From Flavobacterium sp. H122 (GTDB taxonomy: Bacteria; Bacteroidota; Bacteroidia; Flavobacteriales; Flavobacteriaceae), in NCBI RefSeq assembly GCF_004959765.1, contig NZ_SJZD01000002.1, positions 62,001 to 126,000 on the forward strand: 64,000 bases of DNA, written 5' to 3'. Below are positions 16,464 to 25,171 of the stretch, in pieces (positions within the stretch are counted from its first letter, which is position 1; each line of letters opens with the position of its first letter). The notes under the pieces were generated by a model. It was given only the letters and a program-made list of their open reading frames with translations, was not told the origin of the DNA and did no database searches. The position numbers were made by a program, and so were the translations under genes.

Positions 16464-17685
16464 ATTCTTTTTCCACTGCATCTTTATAATCAGGATATAA
16501 GAAGTTGTTGTACGGGAAGCGGGTGATGTGAATTTGTCTAACCGCTTCATACACTTTTTCCCTGAATTCCTCAAAATTGGCTTTTTCAGTAGCCGAAATG
16601 AATAAGGCATTGTTTTCCCCCAATTTATTCATCCAGGTTTTTTCCCAATCTTCAAGAGTATAATGCTTTGTTGTTTTTTCGGTGATTAAATCGTCTTCTG
16701 CAATTGTTAAATGCTTGTAAGTATCAATTTTATTGAAAACCATTATCGTTGGCTTGTCGGCACTTTTAATCTCATGCAAAATCTGATTTACCGACTCAAT
16801 GTGATCCTCAAATTCAGGATGCGATATGTCCACTACATGCAATAGTAAATCGGCTTCTCTAACTTCATCCAGTGTACTTTTAAATGACTCGACTAATTGG
16901 GTTGGTAATTTTCTAATAAATCCTACCGTATCAGAAAGCAAAAAAGGAAGGTTTTTGATTACTACTTTACGTACTGTTGTGTCAAGAGTTGCAAACAATT
17001 TGTTTTCTACAAATACTTCACTCTTTCCAACAGCATTCATCAGGGTTGATTTCCCTACGTTAGTATAACCCACAAGCGCTACACGAACCATGGCGCCTCT
17101 ATTGCTGCGTTGAATTGCCATTTGCTTATCGATAGTCTTTATTTTTTCTTTAAGTAAAGCTATTCGGTCACGAACAATACGACGGTCGGTTTCAATCTCT
17201 GTCTCCCCCGGGCCACGCATACCAATACCACCTCGTTGGCGTTCCAAGTGCGTCCACATACCTGTTAAACGGGGAAGTAAATACTGGCATTGCGCTAATT
17301 CTACCTGTGTTCTTGCGTATGAAGTTTCAGCACGCTGGGCAAAAATATCCAGGATAAGATTGGTTCTGTCAAGCACTTTGCAATCCAATTCCCTTGTAAT
17401 GTTTTTTTGCTGTGCCGGAGTTAACTCGTCATCAAAAATGACTGTTTTTACATCATTTTCTTTGATGTAGTATTTTATGTCTTCCAGTTTACCTGTCCCG
17501 ACAAAAGTTTTAGGATTAGGTTTGTCCATTTTTTGCGAAAAACGTTTTACCACTTCACCACCCGCTGTAAAAGTCAAGAATTCCAATTCATCAAGATATT
17601 CTCTTAACTTTTCTTCACTCTGTTGCTGGGTTACAATCCCTACAATAACCGTTTTTTCAAAATTATGTTCTACTTTCTCTAGCAT
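16462..17685 (-). CDS. hflX: GTPase HflX
   Basis: This 407-residue protein is a ribosome-associated GTPase that binds the 50S subunit and splits stalled or heat-damaged ribosomes. The N-terminal HflX domain includes PNPKTFVGTGKLEDI and the glycine-rich linker GGIGMRGPGETEIETDRR (about 152-169). The G domain has GYTNVGKST (206-214), DTVGFIRKLP and NKID. Length and order match the family. Single gene: a TAnnTTTG box lies 18 bases upstream, and the gene reads into the terminator shared with the DUF3078 gene. Confidence 0.97.
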   Translation of the reverse strand: MLEKVEHNFEKTVIVGIVTQQQSEEKLREYLDELEFLTFTAGGEVVKRFSQKMDKPNPKTFVGTGKLEDIKYYIKENDVKTVIFDDELTPAQQKNITRELDCKVLDRTNLILDIFAQRAETSYARTQVELAQCQYLLPRLTGMWTHLERQRGGIGMRGPGETEIETDRRIVRDRIALLKEKIKTIDKQMAIQRSNRGAMVRVALVGYTNVGKSTLMNAVGKSEVFVENKLFATLDTTVRKVVIKNLPFLLSDTVGFIRKLPTQLVESFKSTLDEVREADLLLHVVDISHPEFEDHIESVNQILHEIKSADKPTIMVFNKIDTYKHLTIAEDDLITEKTTKHYTLEDWEKTWMNKLGENNALFISATEKANFEEFREKVYEAVRQIHITRFPYNNFLYPDYKDAVEKE

Positions 17686-17702
17686 CTGAATTAATTGAAC
17701 TG

Positions 17703-17710
17703 CAAAATTA
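17703..17710 (-). promoter_or_regulatory. -7 promoter element for hflX
   Basis: Plus-strand CAAAATTA is TAATTTTG on the minus strand, matching TAnnTTTG. It lies 17 bases upstream of the hflX ATG and would give a very short leader. Confidence 0.5.
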
Positions 17711-17733
17711 AGGAATTAATGTTTAGGAATAAA

Positions 17734-17761
17734 AAAACCCAATTCGTGAGAATTGGGTTTT
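17734..17761 (-). terminator. Terminator after the TonB receptor/DUF5689 operon
   Basis: AAAACCCAATTC, a GTGA loop and GAATTGGGTTTT form a 12-bp stem with a T-rich tail in the minus direction. It lies 21 bases past the stop of the DUF5689 gene. Confidence 0.85.
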
Positions 17762-17782
17762 GGGCAAAATTATACGAAATAA

Positions 17783-18625
17783 TTATTTTCTAGGTTCTGT
17801 TAATTTAACGTCGTTTATTGTTCTTCCTAAAATTTGGTATGTAGAAGAAAATTTAGTTAAAATACCTCTGATTTTACCATTTTTATCTGGAGTAATGTCA
17901 TTTTTAAATGTAGCAAAACTACTTGTTCTAAAAACAGCTTTAATGCTTGTAGTGATAGATGGATCTACAAATTGACGGTCAGTTGCTCCCCCTGCTGCAT
18001 TAGCAGCGTCGTAGTATGGTTTTCCGGCGTCGGTAGTAGTGAACTGAACATTGTCGATTTCAACCAATTTATTTAAATGAGAGTCGTTTAATTCGCTCAC
18101 TTTTAATTTAACCACTAAATCTTCTTCATTAACCGCAGGCTCGCAAGATCTAATTATAACAGAACCGTATTTTGTAGCTGCAATCCTTCCTATACTAGGA
18201 ACATTTGAAGATGAAATAAATAAATCACCTATTTCAAAAGCATTAAAATTGATTCTTTTGTATAAGTCTTTTAACTTGATGAAAACCTTTTGTCCCACTT
18301 TGTATTTAGTATATAAAGGATCTGCATCAACAGGTACCTTGATTCCTCTTGATTTTGTTGTTGACTGTAAGTATAAAGTTTTAAATATATTTCCAGCTTC
18401 GTCAGAAGAGACAACATAAGCTTCTATAACATCATCACCAGTATGCTGTTGTGGATTAGTACCTACAGTTGAATTGTAAATTTCATCTACTGTTTTATTT
18501 GCTGTCAGGTTACTATCACATGATGATTGAACAGGTGGTACATCATAGTTGTCATCATTAATACACCCCACAAGTGATAAAGTCAAAGTGGTAATTAAGA
18601 TTATTTTTTTAATTATATTTTTCAT
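17783..18625 (-). CDS. DUF5689-domain lipoprotein
   Basis: This 280-residue protein begins with a lipoprotein signal ending LSLVGC (Cys21). The mature part matches the DUF5689 pattern: TVDEIYN near 44-50, DDVIEAYVVSSDEAGNIFKTLYLQ, RGIKVPVD and the C-terminal IRGILTKFSSTYQILGRTINDV. This resembles an OB-fold type domain seen next to extracellular nucleases. It lies 10 bases downstream of the TonB receptor gene, so it is probably its surface-exposed accessory lipoprotein, in the manner of a substrate-capture partner. The substrate is not known. Confidence 0.85.
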   Translation of the reverse strand: MKNIIKKIILITTLTLSLVGCINDDNYDVPPVQSSCDSNLTANKTVDEIYNSTVGTNPQQHTGDDVIEAYVVSSDEAGNIFKTLYLQSTTKSRGIKVPVDADPLYTKYKVGQKVFIKLKDLYKRINFNAFEIGDLFISSSNVPSIGRIAATKYGSVIIRSCEPAVNEEDLVVKLKVSELNDSHLNKLVEIDNVQFTTTDAGKPYYDAANAAGGATDRQFVDPSITTSIKAVFRTSSFATFKNDITPDKNGKIRGILTKFSSTYQILGRTINDVKLTEPRK

Positions 18626-18635
18626 AAATGTTTAT

Positions 18636-21419
18636 TTAAAAGTTAATATAGAAATTAGCAAAATAAGTTCTTCCAAAAGAGATGAAATATTTAGGTCCAA
18701 ATGAAGGAGTACCATTTAATCGATCTTGATTGTACTCTCTATAATTTGCGTTTCTGGCTTGTTCAAAACCACCTGTTTTATATCTTGAGTCAAATAAATT
18801 GTTGATTGAGGCAAATAGACCTACAGTAATATTATTTATTCTCCAAGATTTTCCTCCAGACAGATTAACTAACCTTACAGGGTCAAACTTTTCTTGTTTT
18901 AATAATTCTTTTAAACGATCTTCATTTGCTTCTGGAAATACTGAACCTGCAGATCCTGGTTCGTATACGAAGTTTTTAACTCTTAATAATGGAGCAACAT
19001 CCAAATAATTATTATCTAAATAGTTAGCATTAGCACCTATCCACCAAAAGTTAGGATCTCTATATTCAATGCCTACAGAAAAAGCTTGCTGAGGCGCCCC
19101 AGGAATTTTGTAGTTTTTCATGTATGAGTCTCCGTAGTTAAAACTTGTTTGTGAACTATCAACATTTAAAGTCACATTAGGATTGTTGGCATATATATAT
19201 TGACCTATTGCTGCAGCTGCTGTAGCTTTTATTGTTTTAGTAATATTATATTCTAAACCAACTTCAAGACCCATGTTTTCTTTATCTACCCCTGTAACTA
19301 CTTCATTAACAAAAGCATCGTCATCTCCATTTGTTCCTTCAACTGAACCTTCTGCAAAGAAAAACCCTGTCTCGGTTGCATTTTTTATAGTTGAGTAATA
19401 AGCAGTAATTTTTCCTTTGAAGTCAGGAGTTCTAATTATATAACTTCCGTCAAATCCAGTAATGGTTTCACTTTGTGCATTAGCAGTAATTTGGTTATTT
19501 ACACGTGCATTGCCAAATACATTCTTCAGTGCAGGTGCTTTAGTTTGGTATAATGCATTAAAATCCAATAAATGATTTCCAAGTTTAAATGTAGCTCCAC
19601 CTTTAAAACCAAAGTTTTCAAATCTTACTTTATCACTTTTACCAAAAGAGTTTGTAGGGTAATATCCGTTTTTGTATAAACCTTCTCTTTGGTATTCATT
19701 AAATGTATATGATTGGCCTAAGTAAAAATCAACTTTTTTATAGTTGAATTTGAATTGAGTAAAGGCATTTAGATTTTTTGCATATAGATTATAATTGTAT
19801 CCAAATCTTTCGTTTAATCCAACTTGTCTATTAGGATTGTTTAAATCACTTTGAGATTGATCAAAACTATTAGCAAAAGGATCAATATCATTGAAATATT
19901 CACCACCTAATAAATCTAGAAGATTTTGAAAATTTTCAGATTTTAATTTTTTTATCGAAACACCACCGTTGAAAGAAATATTGTCAGAAAGTACAGAATT
20001 GATTACAGAGTTCGCGGCAATTAATTTATCATCTGTTCGGTCTTCGTATAGAACATAGTTGCTGTTCTTTTCAATTTTATTGGTATTAGCTGCATATAAA
20101 CCATCTTCACCTTCCCATTTGATTTGTCCTCCGCTCAAGAAAGAAGCTTCTAATAAGTCAGCCGCTGCTTGATTTGGTGTTAATGCTAAAGTAACTGGAT
20201 CCCACTTTGATAATTCAAAGCTTGGTAAATTTTGATAGTATGTTGGGTCAGGATTACCTGCATTTTGGTATTCTAATCTACTATTTCCTATCTGTCCAGT
20301 TTGATACATTAAATGTGTGTTTAATGTAGTTTTGTCATTTAATTTCCAGAAATGTCCAAGCATTAATATAGGTTCTTCAAGATTTTTTATTCTTGAATTT
20401 CTTTTTTCGCCATTTTGCCATCCCCAGTAAGAATTGTAATCATATCCTTTTAAATCGATTACCTCTTGAGTGTTTGGTGAGTTTTTTCCTCTTCTGTTTT
20501 GTGCATATATAGATGTGAAATTCAACGCATGGTTACTTCCAAATCTTTTCTCAACACTGGCAAAGAAAGAGTTTGCGCTATAATCAGTTCCTTCAAAATG
20601 TGCTTCCTGTGCCCATCTTCTTCCTGCAGAAACTATAAATGCCCATCCGTTTTTATCCAAACCTGAGGCATGCGTTCCCATCATTCTCCAGTTGTAATTT
20701 GTATTAGTGCCTGAAAATGATATTCTTGTTCCTGGTCTGTAAATTGAAGCTCTTGTATTAATTTCCTGAGTTCCTAACAAACTTCCAAAAGTATAATCTG
20801 ATGGTGCAGAGCCCATAGTGAATTCCTGATTTCGGGTTGCATCATTTAAACCACCCCAGTTACCCCATTGTGGTCTGCCATCATATATTTTATTCATTGA
20901 GATGCCATTAATCATTGTAACGCCATACTCAGTATCCAAGCCTCTAACTCTAAATCTGGCCTGTCCCCAGTTAAACGCAGCGGCTTGCTGAAAAACATCT
21001 CTGGAAGCCTGAAGTAGCCCCGAAGTACTTTCAGAACCACTGTTGTCATCTCCCAAGTCATTTTCCGTTAGAGTCACTAAACTTAACTGTTGTTCCTGAG
21101 TCTGGATGTCTTCTTCCAAAACAACTACTCCTAAGTCCAATACCTGATTGGCAATGATTTCAAGCGGCAGTAATTGTTCTTTGTAACCATCACTTTTCAC
21201 TTTTAAAATTTGGTTACCTACACCAATTCCAACAATTCTGAACTTACCCTCTGAGTCAGTAAGTTGTGTTAAATTAGTGTTTTCAATAGAAGTAACTACA
21301 TTTTGTAAAGGCGCATTCGTTTTCGAATCAATTACCTTTCCTGAAATACCGGTAGGTTGTTGGGCAAAAACTAAAATTGCCTGTAGTACCATAAGTGTAC
21401 TAAAAACAAGTTTTTTCAT
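18636..21419 (-). CDS. TonB-dependent receptor with carboxypeptidase-like N-terminal domain
   Basis: This 927-residue outer-membrane transporter starts with a signal peptide ending VFAQ. A CarboxypepD_reg-like domain follows (about 22-105: GISGKVIDSKTNAPLQNV). The plug region contains RFRVRGLDTEYGVTMINGI, and a 22-strand-type barrel ends in aromatic FANFYINF. It should import a substrate using TonB/ExbBD energy. Its operon partner is a DUF5689 lipoprotein, and it is divergently transcribed from a secreted endonuclease-like gene, with twin promoters. That context suggests uptake of nucleic-acid or phosphate-containing products; this is inference. Confidence 0.93.
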   Translation of the reverse strand: MKKLVFSTLMVLQAILVFAQQPTGISGKVIDSKTNAPLQNVVTSIENTNLTQLTDSEGKFRIVGIGVGNQILKVKSDGYKEQLLPLEIIANQVLDLGVVVLEEDIQTQEQQLSLVTLTENDLGDDNSGSESTSGLLQASRDVFQQAAAFNWGQARFRVRGLDTEYGVTMINGISMNKIYDGRPQWGNWGGLNDATRNQEFTMGSAPSDYTFGSLLGTQEINTRASIYRPGTRISFSGTNTNYNWRMMGTHASGLDKNGWAFIVSAGRRWAQEAHFEGTDYSANSFFASVEKRFGSNHALNFTSIYAQNRRGKNSPNTQEVIDLKGYDYNSYWGWQNGEKRNSRIKNLEEPILMLGHFWKLNDKTTLNTHLMYQTGQIGNSRLEYQNAGNPDPTYYQNLPSFELSKWDPVTLALTPNQAAADLLEASFLSGGQIKWEGEDGLYAANTNKIEKNSNYVLYEDRTDDKLIAANSVINSVLSDNISFNGGVSIKKLKSENFQNLLDLLGGEYFNDIDPFANSFDQSQSDLNNPNRQVGLNERFGYNYNLYAKNLNAFTQFKFNYKKVDFYLGQSYTFNEYQREGLYKNGYYPTNSFGKSDKVRFENFGFKGGATFKLGNHLLDFNALYQTKAPALKNVFGNARVNNQITANAQSETITGFDGSYIIRTPDFKGKITAYYSTIKNATETGFFFAEGSVEGTNGDDDAFVNEVVTGVDKENMGLEVGLEYNITKTIKATAAAAIGQYIYANNPNVTLNVDSSQTSFNYGDSYMKNYKIPGAPQQAFSVGIEYRDPNFWWIGANANYLDNNYLDVAPLLRVKNFVYEPGSAGSVFPEANEDRLKELLKQEKFDPVRLVNLSGGKSWRINNITVGLFASINNLFDSRYKTGGFEQARNANYREYNQDRLNGTPSFGPKYFISFGRTYFANFYINF

Positions 21420-21474
21420 AAATAAAATTAAAATTAATTTACCTTTTCCTGCATATTTTTCAAAAGCAGGGCGA

Positions 21475-21482
21475 CAAATGTA
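21475..21482 (-). promoter_or_regulatory. -7 promoter element for the TonB receptor operon
   Basis: Plus-strand CAAATGTA reads TACATTTG on the minus strand, the same octamer as the divergent promoter at 21503. Confidence 0.6.
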
Positions 21483-21502
21483 TAACTTTTAATAATATTA
21501 TT

Positions 21503-21510
21503 TACATTTG
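21503..21510 (+). promoter_or_regulatory. -7 promoter element for the endonuclease-like gene
   Basis: TACATTTG matches TAnnTTTG, 45 bases before the start at 21555. It is divergent from the identical element at 21475-21482, with 20 bases between them. Confidence 0.6.
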
Positions 21511-21554
21511 GCGCAAATTTTGTTTGTTTATTAATGATATTTTAATATAAAGAT

Positions 21555-22649
21555 ATGAAAATTAGAAATTTTATCTTGTTGTTTTTCATGCTGTTAGCTC
21601 TGGGTTCTTTTGCCCAGAATAAGAAAATGGCGGTTCATACTGTGGCATTTTATAATCTTGAAAACTTTTTTGACACAGAGAATGATCCTAAAATAAATGA
21701 CGAGGATTTTATTTATACTCCGGCTAATTATGCAAAAAAAATTGACAATTTAGCTCGTGTAATATCCGGATTGGGGTTAAGTGATGTTCAAAAAAACGCA
21801 CCTATTGTTTTAGGTGTATCAGAAATTGAAAACAGAAGAGTTCTTGAAGATTTGATAAAACATCCTTTATTAATTAATTTAGGATATGGTATTGTGCATT
21901 TTGATTCACCTGACAGGAGAGGTATTGATTGTGGTTTTTTGTACCAAAAAAAATATTTTAGCCCTACAAGTTATCAAAATTATCCTTTAATTATATCTGA
22001 AGATCAAACGGATAAAAAAGCAAAAGATAAAGAAAAAAACGAATCAGATGCTGATGATAATGCAGTCGATGCTCAGACAAAAAGAATTTATACCCGTGAT
22101 CAGATTTTAATGACCGGTATTTTAGACGGTGAGGAAATGAGTTTCATTGTGAATCACTGGCCATCACGCCGTGGAGGTGAAAAGAAAAGCAGTCCTTTAA
22201 GAGAGGCGGCAGCGGCATTAAATAAAAAAATCATTGACTCATTGCAGACTATCAATCCTAAAGCTAAAGTGTTTACTATGGGAGACTTGAATGACGGTCC
22301 GTTTAATAAGAGTATCAAAGAAATTTTAGGTGCTAAAGGAGAAGTGGAAGAGGTAAAACCGTTAGGACTATACAATCCTGCTGAAAAAATGTTGAAAAAA
22401 GGAATTGGAACGCTTGCGCATCGTGATGCCTGGGATTTTTTTGATCAAATTATTTTTACAGAGGCTTTACTGCCAAGAAATAATGATTATTCTACCTGGA
22501 AATACTGGAAAGCAGGTGTGTACAATAAACCTTTCATGATTCAGCAGACAGGGCAGTATAAAGGGTATGCTTTGAGAAATACTTCTGAAGGACCTGGTTT
22601 TTCAGACCATTTTCCATCATATATATATCTGGTAAAAGAATTCAAATAA
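21555..22649 (+). CDS. Secreted endonuclease/exonuclease/phosphatase family protein
   Basis: This 364-residue protein has a signal peptide ending GSFAQ (about residue 21). An EEP (DNase I/sphingomyelinase-like) catalytic domain follows. Recognisable motifs are FYNLENFFDTENDP, GVSEIENRRVL (metal-binding Glu), VNHWPSRRGG (catalytic His), MGDLNDGP (Asp/Asn pair) and SDHFPSY (final Asp-His). All expected metal and catalytic positions are present. The substrate could be DNA, RNA or another phosphodiester. It is divergent from a TonB receptor/DUF5689 pair, which may take up its products. Terminator downstream. Confidence 0.88.
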   Translation: MKIRNFILLFFMLLALGSFAQNKKMAVHTVAFYNLENFFDTENDPKINDEDFIYTPANYAKKIDNLARVISGLGLSDVQKNAPIVLGVSEIENRRVLEDLIKHPLLINLGYGIVHFDSPDRRGIDCGFLYQKKYFSPTSYQNYPLIISEDQTDKKAKDKEKNESDADDNAVDAQTKRIYTRDQILMTGILDGEEMSFIVNHWPSRRGGEKKSSPLREAAAALNKKIIDSLQTINPKAKVFTMGDLNDGPFNKSIKEILGAKGEVEEVKPLGLYNPAEKMLKKGIGTLAHRDAWDFFDQIIFTEALLPRNNDYSTWKYWKAGVYNKPFMIQQTGQYKGYALRNTSEGPGFSDHFPSYIYLVKEFK

Positions 22650-22654
22650 TAGTT

Positions 22655-22679
22655 AATCCCGATTCGTTCGGGATTTTTT
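22655..22679 (+). terminator. Rho-independent terminator
   Basis: AATCCCGA and TCGGGATT form an 8-bp stem with a 5-base loop, followed by T6. It lies 5 bases after the endonuclease-like gene stop. Confidence 0.85.
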
Positions 22680-22707
22680 ATTTTTTAACTTTACATAAAA
22701 ATCGGTT

Positions 22708-23235
22708 ATGTCAATTAAAAAACCTTTTAATCTTAATAAATGGATAGAAGAAAACAGACATCTTCTTAAACCGCCTGTTGCCAATAAAAATTTATATGTA
22801 GAATCAGACGATTATATAGTAATGATTGTGGGTGGCCCCAATGCCAGAAAAGACTACCATTATAATGAAACTGAAGAATTGTTTTATCAGTTGGAAGGTG
22901 AAATTACAGTGTATATTCAGGAAGATGGGCAAAAAAAAGAAATGACTTTATCACCAGGCGACATGTATCTGCATCCGGCAAAAGTTCCTCATTCACCTAA
23001 CCGAACTGAAGGTTCAGTAGGTTTGGTTATAGAACGTAGAAGACCAGAAGCGAAAGATGGCTTATTGTGGTTTTGTGATAGCTGCAATCATAAGCTGCAT
23101 GAAGTTTACTTTGGTTTAAATGATATTGAAAAAGATTTTTTACAACATTTTAAAGATTTTTATACCTCAGAAGAAAAAAGAACCTGTGATAAATGCGGGA
23201 CAATTATGGAAGCTGATACCCGTTTTCTAGGTTAG
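22708..23235 (+). CDS. nbaC: 3-hydroxyanthranilate 3,4-dioxygenase
   Basis: This 175-residue cupin enzyme opens the ring of 3-hydroxyanthranilate to give 2-amino-3-carboxymuconate semialdehyde, in tryptophan degradation (kynurenine pathway) or quinolinate/NAD synthesis. Iron ligands are His51, Glu57 and His95. Substrate-binding Arg47 and Arg99 and Glu109 are present. The rubredoxin-like second metal site has Cys123, Cys126, Cys160 and Cys163, as in bacterial enzymes of this length. No other kynurenine-pathway gene lies next to it. The next gene is an ALDH7-type dehydrogenase with its own promoter. Confidence 0.95.
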   Translation: MSIKKPFNLNKWIEENRHLLKPPVANKNLYVESDDYIVMIVGGPNARKDYHYNETEELFYQLEGEITVYIQEDGQKKEMTLSPGDMYLHPAKVPHSPNRTEGSVGLVIERRRPEAKDGLLWFCDSCNHKLHEVYFGLNDIEKDFLQHFKDFYTSEEKRTCDKCGTIMEADTRFLG

Positions 23236-23249
23236 AATACAGCAAATTG

Positions 23250-23257
23250 TATATTTG
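23250..23257 (+). promoter_or_regulatory. -7 promoter element for the ALDH gene
   Basis: TATATTTG matches TAnnTTTG, 55 bases before the start codon at 23313. Confidence 0.6.
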
Positions 23258-23312
23258 CACAAAATGAATACCTTTGCACTAATTTTTAACAAAACAAGAT
23301 AAAAAAGTTACA

Positions 23313-24866
23313 ATGTCAACAATAGCTCAACAATTCGGAATGCAAGAAGCATTAAAAGCATTAGGAATTAAAGAAATTAACGATGGAACTTCAACAGGTT
23401 CAAATAGTTTTTCTTCTGGAGAAATTATCGAAAGTTACTCACCAGTTGATGGTCAATTAATCGGAAAAGTAAAAACAACAACGGCAGCTGATTACGAAAA
23501 AGTGATGCAAAGCGCTGAAGAAGCTTTCAAAGTTTTCAGAGCAATGCCCGCACCTCAACGTGGAGAAATTGTACGTCAGTTTGGAAATAAATTAAGAGAA
23601 TTAAAAGAGCCTCTAGGGAAATTAGTTTCTTATGAAATGGGGAAATCTTTACAAGAAGGTTACGGAGAAGTTCAAGAAATGATCGACATCTGTGATTTTG
23701 CAGTTGGTTTATCTCGTCAATTAAACGGACAAGTTATTCCATCTGAACGTCCAGGTCACGTAATGCGTGAGCAATGGCATCCAATTGGAATTGTTGGAAT
23801 CATTTCTGCTTTCAACTTCCCAGTTGCGGTTTGGTCTTGGAACACAGCATTAGCATGGATTTGTGGAGACGTTTGTGTATGGAAAGGTTCTGAAAAAGCA
23901 CCAATTTGTACAATCGCTTGTCAAAATATTATTGCCGATGTATTAAAAGCAAATAATTTACCTGAAGGAATTTCTTGTATTGTAAACGGAGATTACAAAG
24001 TAGGTGAAATGATTACTAACGACACTAGAATTCCATTGGTTTCTGCAACAGGATCAACAAGAATGGGAAGAATCGTTGGGGCAAAAGTAGCGGAGCGTTT
24101 CGGAAAATCATTATTAGAATTAGGTGGAAACAACGCCATCATCATCACGCCTACTGCCGATTTAAAAGTAGTTGTTCCTGGTGCGGTTTTCGGAGCAGTT
24201 GGTACAGCAGGACAAAGATGTACTTCTACTCGTAGATTAATTATCCATGAATCAGTTTATGATACAGTTCGTGACGCGATTGTTGGTGCGTACGGACAAA
24301 TTAAAATTGGTAACCCGTTAGATGAGAAAAACCATGTTGGTCCACTTATTGATACTGATGCAGTAAATACTTACTTAGCTGCAATTGAAAAAGCGAAAGC
24401 AGAAGGTGGAAAAGTATTAGTTGAAGGTGGTGTTTTAAATGGAGAAGGATACGAATCGGGATGTTATGTAAAACCAGCTATCATTGAAGCAGAAAATCAT
24501 TTTGAAATTGTACAACACGAAACGTTTGCACCAATTTTATATTTAATGAAATATAGTGGAGAAGTTGAAAACGCGATCGATTTACAAAACGGTGTAGCAC
24601 AAGGTTTATCTTCATCAATTATGACAAACAGCATGAAAGAAGCAGAAAAATTCTTATCATTCGCTGGTTCTGACTGTGGAATCGCTAACGTAAACATCGG
24701 AACTTCTGGTGCTGAAATTGGTGGTGCTTTTGGTGGAGAAAAAGAAACTGGTGGTGGTCGTGAGTCTGGTTCTGATGCTTGGAAAGTATATATGAGAAGA
24801 CAAACGAATACTGTTAACTATTCAGATCAATTGCCTTTAGCTCAAGGTATCAAGTTTGATTTGTAA
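23313..24866 (+). CDS. amaB: ALDH7-type aldehyde dehydrogenase (aminoadipate-semialdehyde dehydrogenase)
   Basis: This 517-residue NAD-dependent aldehyde dehydrogenase most resembles the antiquitin/ALDH7 group, which oxidises alpha-aminoadipate semialdehyde (piperideine-6-carboxylate) in lysine breakdown. Typical sequence includes ISAFNFPVAVWSWNTALAWI, LELGGNNAIII (catalytic Glu), the nucleophile in GTAGQRCTSTRR, and the ALDH7 signature SSSIMTNSMKEAEKF. The GGAFGGEKETGGGRESGSD C-terminal region is complete. Flanked by its own promoter and a strong terminator. Annotation as a muconate-semialdehyde dehydrogenase because of the neighbouring dioxygenase is a weaker alternative. Confidence 0.9.
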   Translation: MSTIAQQFGMQEALKALGIKEINDGTSTGSNSFSSGEIIESYSPVDGQLIGKVKTTTAADYEKVMQSAEEAFKVFRAMPAPQRGEIVRQFGNKLRELKEPLGKLVSYEMGKSLQEGYGEVQEMIDICDFAVGLSRQLNGQVIPSERPGHVMREQWHPIGIVGIISAFNFPVAVWSWNTALAWICGDVCVWKGSEKAPICTIACQNIIADVLKANNLPEGISCIVNGDYKVGEMITNDTRIPLVSATGSTRMGRIVGAKVAERFGKSLLELGGNNAIIITPTADLKVVVPGAVFGAVGTAGQRCTSTRRLIIHESVYDTVRDAIVGAYGQIKIGNPLDEKNHVGPLIDTDAVNTYLAAIEKAKAEGGKVLVEGGVLNGEGYESGCYVKPAIIEAENHFEIVQHETFAPILYLMKYSGEVENAIDLQNGVAQGLSSSIMTNSMKEAEKFLSFAGSDCGIANVNIGTSGAEIGGAFGGEKETGGGRESGSDAWKVYMRRQTNTVNYSDQLPLAQGIKFDL

Positions 24867-24887
24867 GAAAAATATTATTTACTTAGA

Positions 24888-24914
24888 AGCGCCCTAAATT
24901 AGGGCGCTTTTTTA
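24888..24914 (+). terminator. Rho-independent terminator after the ALDH gene
   Basis: AGCGCCCT, loop AAATT and AGGGCGCT form a GC-rich 8-bp stem, followed by T6 with a short extension. Confidence 0.9.
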
Positions 24915-25171
24915 TTATCCTCAATTTTAGTGAGTGTGTAAAAATTCACGAATCAGTTAATCGGATTATAAATTCAACTTATCGATAATTCATAATTGAT
25001 TGATTTTTACTCTGTTTTAATTTATAATTTTATATCACAGAAACAAATCTCCCCAAGAAATCTATTCTGTTTACTTGAAAGACATATTGATTGAGTAACT
25101 TATGACTTGCCCACTTCACTATTGGTGAAAGTAACACAAACATGAATTATTGTTAACTAAAATTGTTGTCT
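24915..25171. other. AT-rich intergenic region, no gene recognised
   Basis: This spacer of about 260 bases precedes the giant secreted protein. It contains no convincing ORF, RNA gene or TAnnTTTG box close to the start codon. Several short AT-rich inverted words (for example around TTATCGATAA at 24980-24990) are seen but are not distinctive. Confidence 0.4.
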
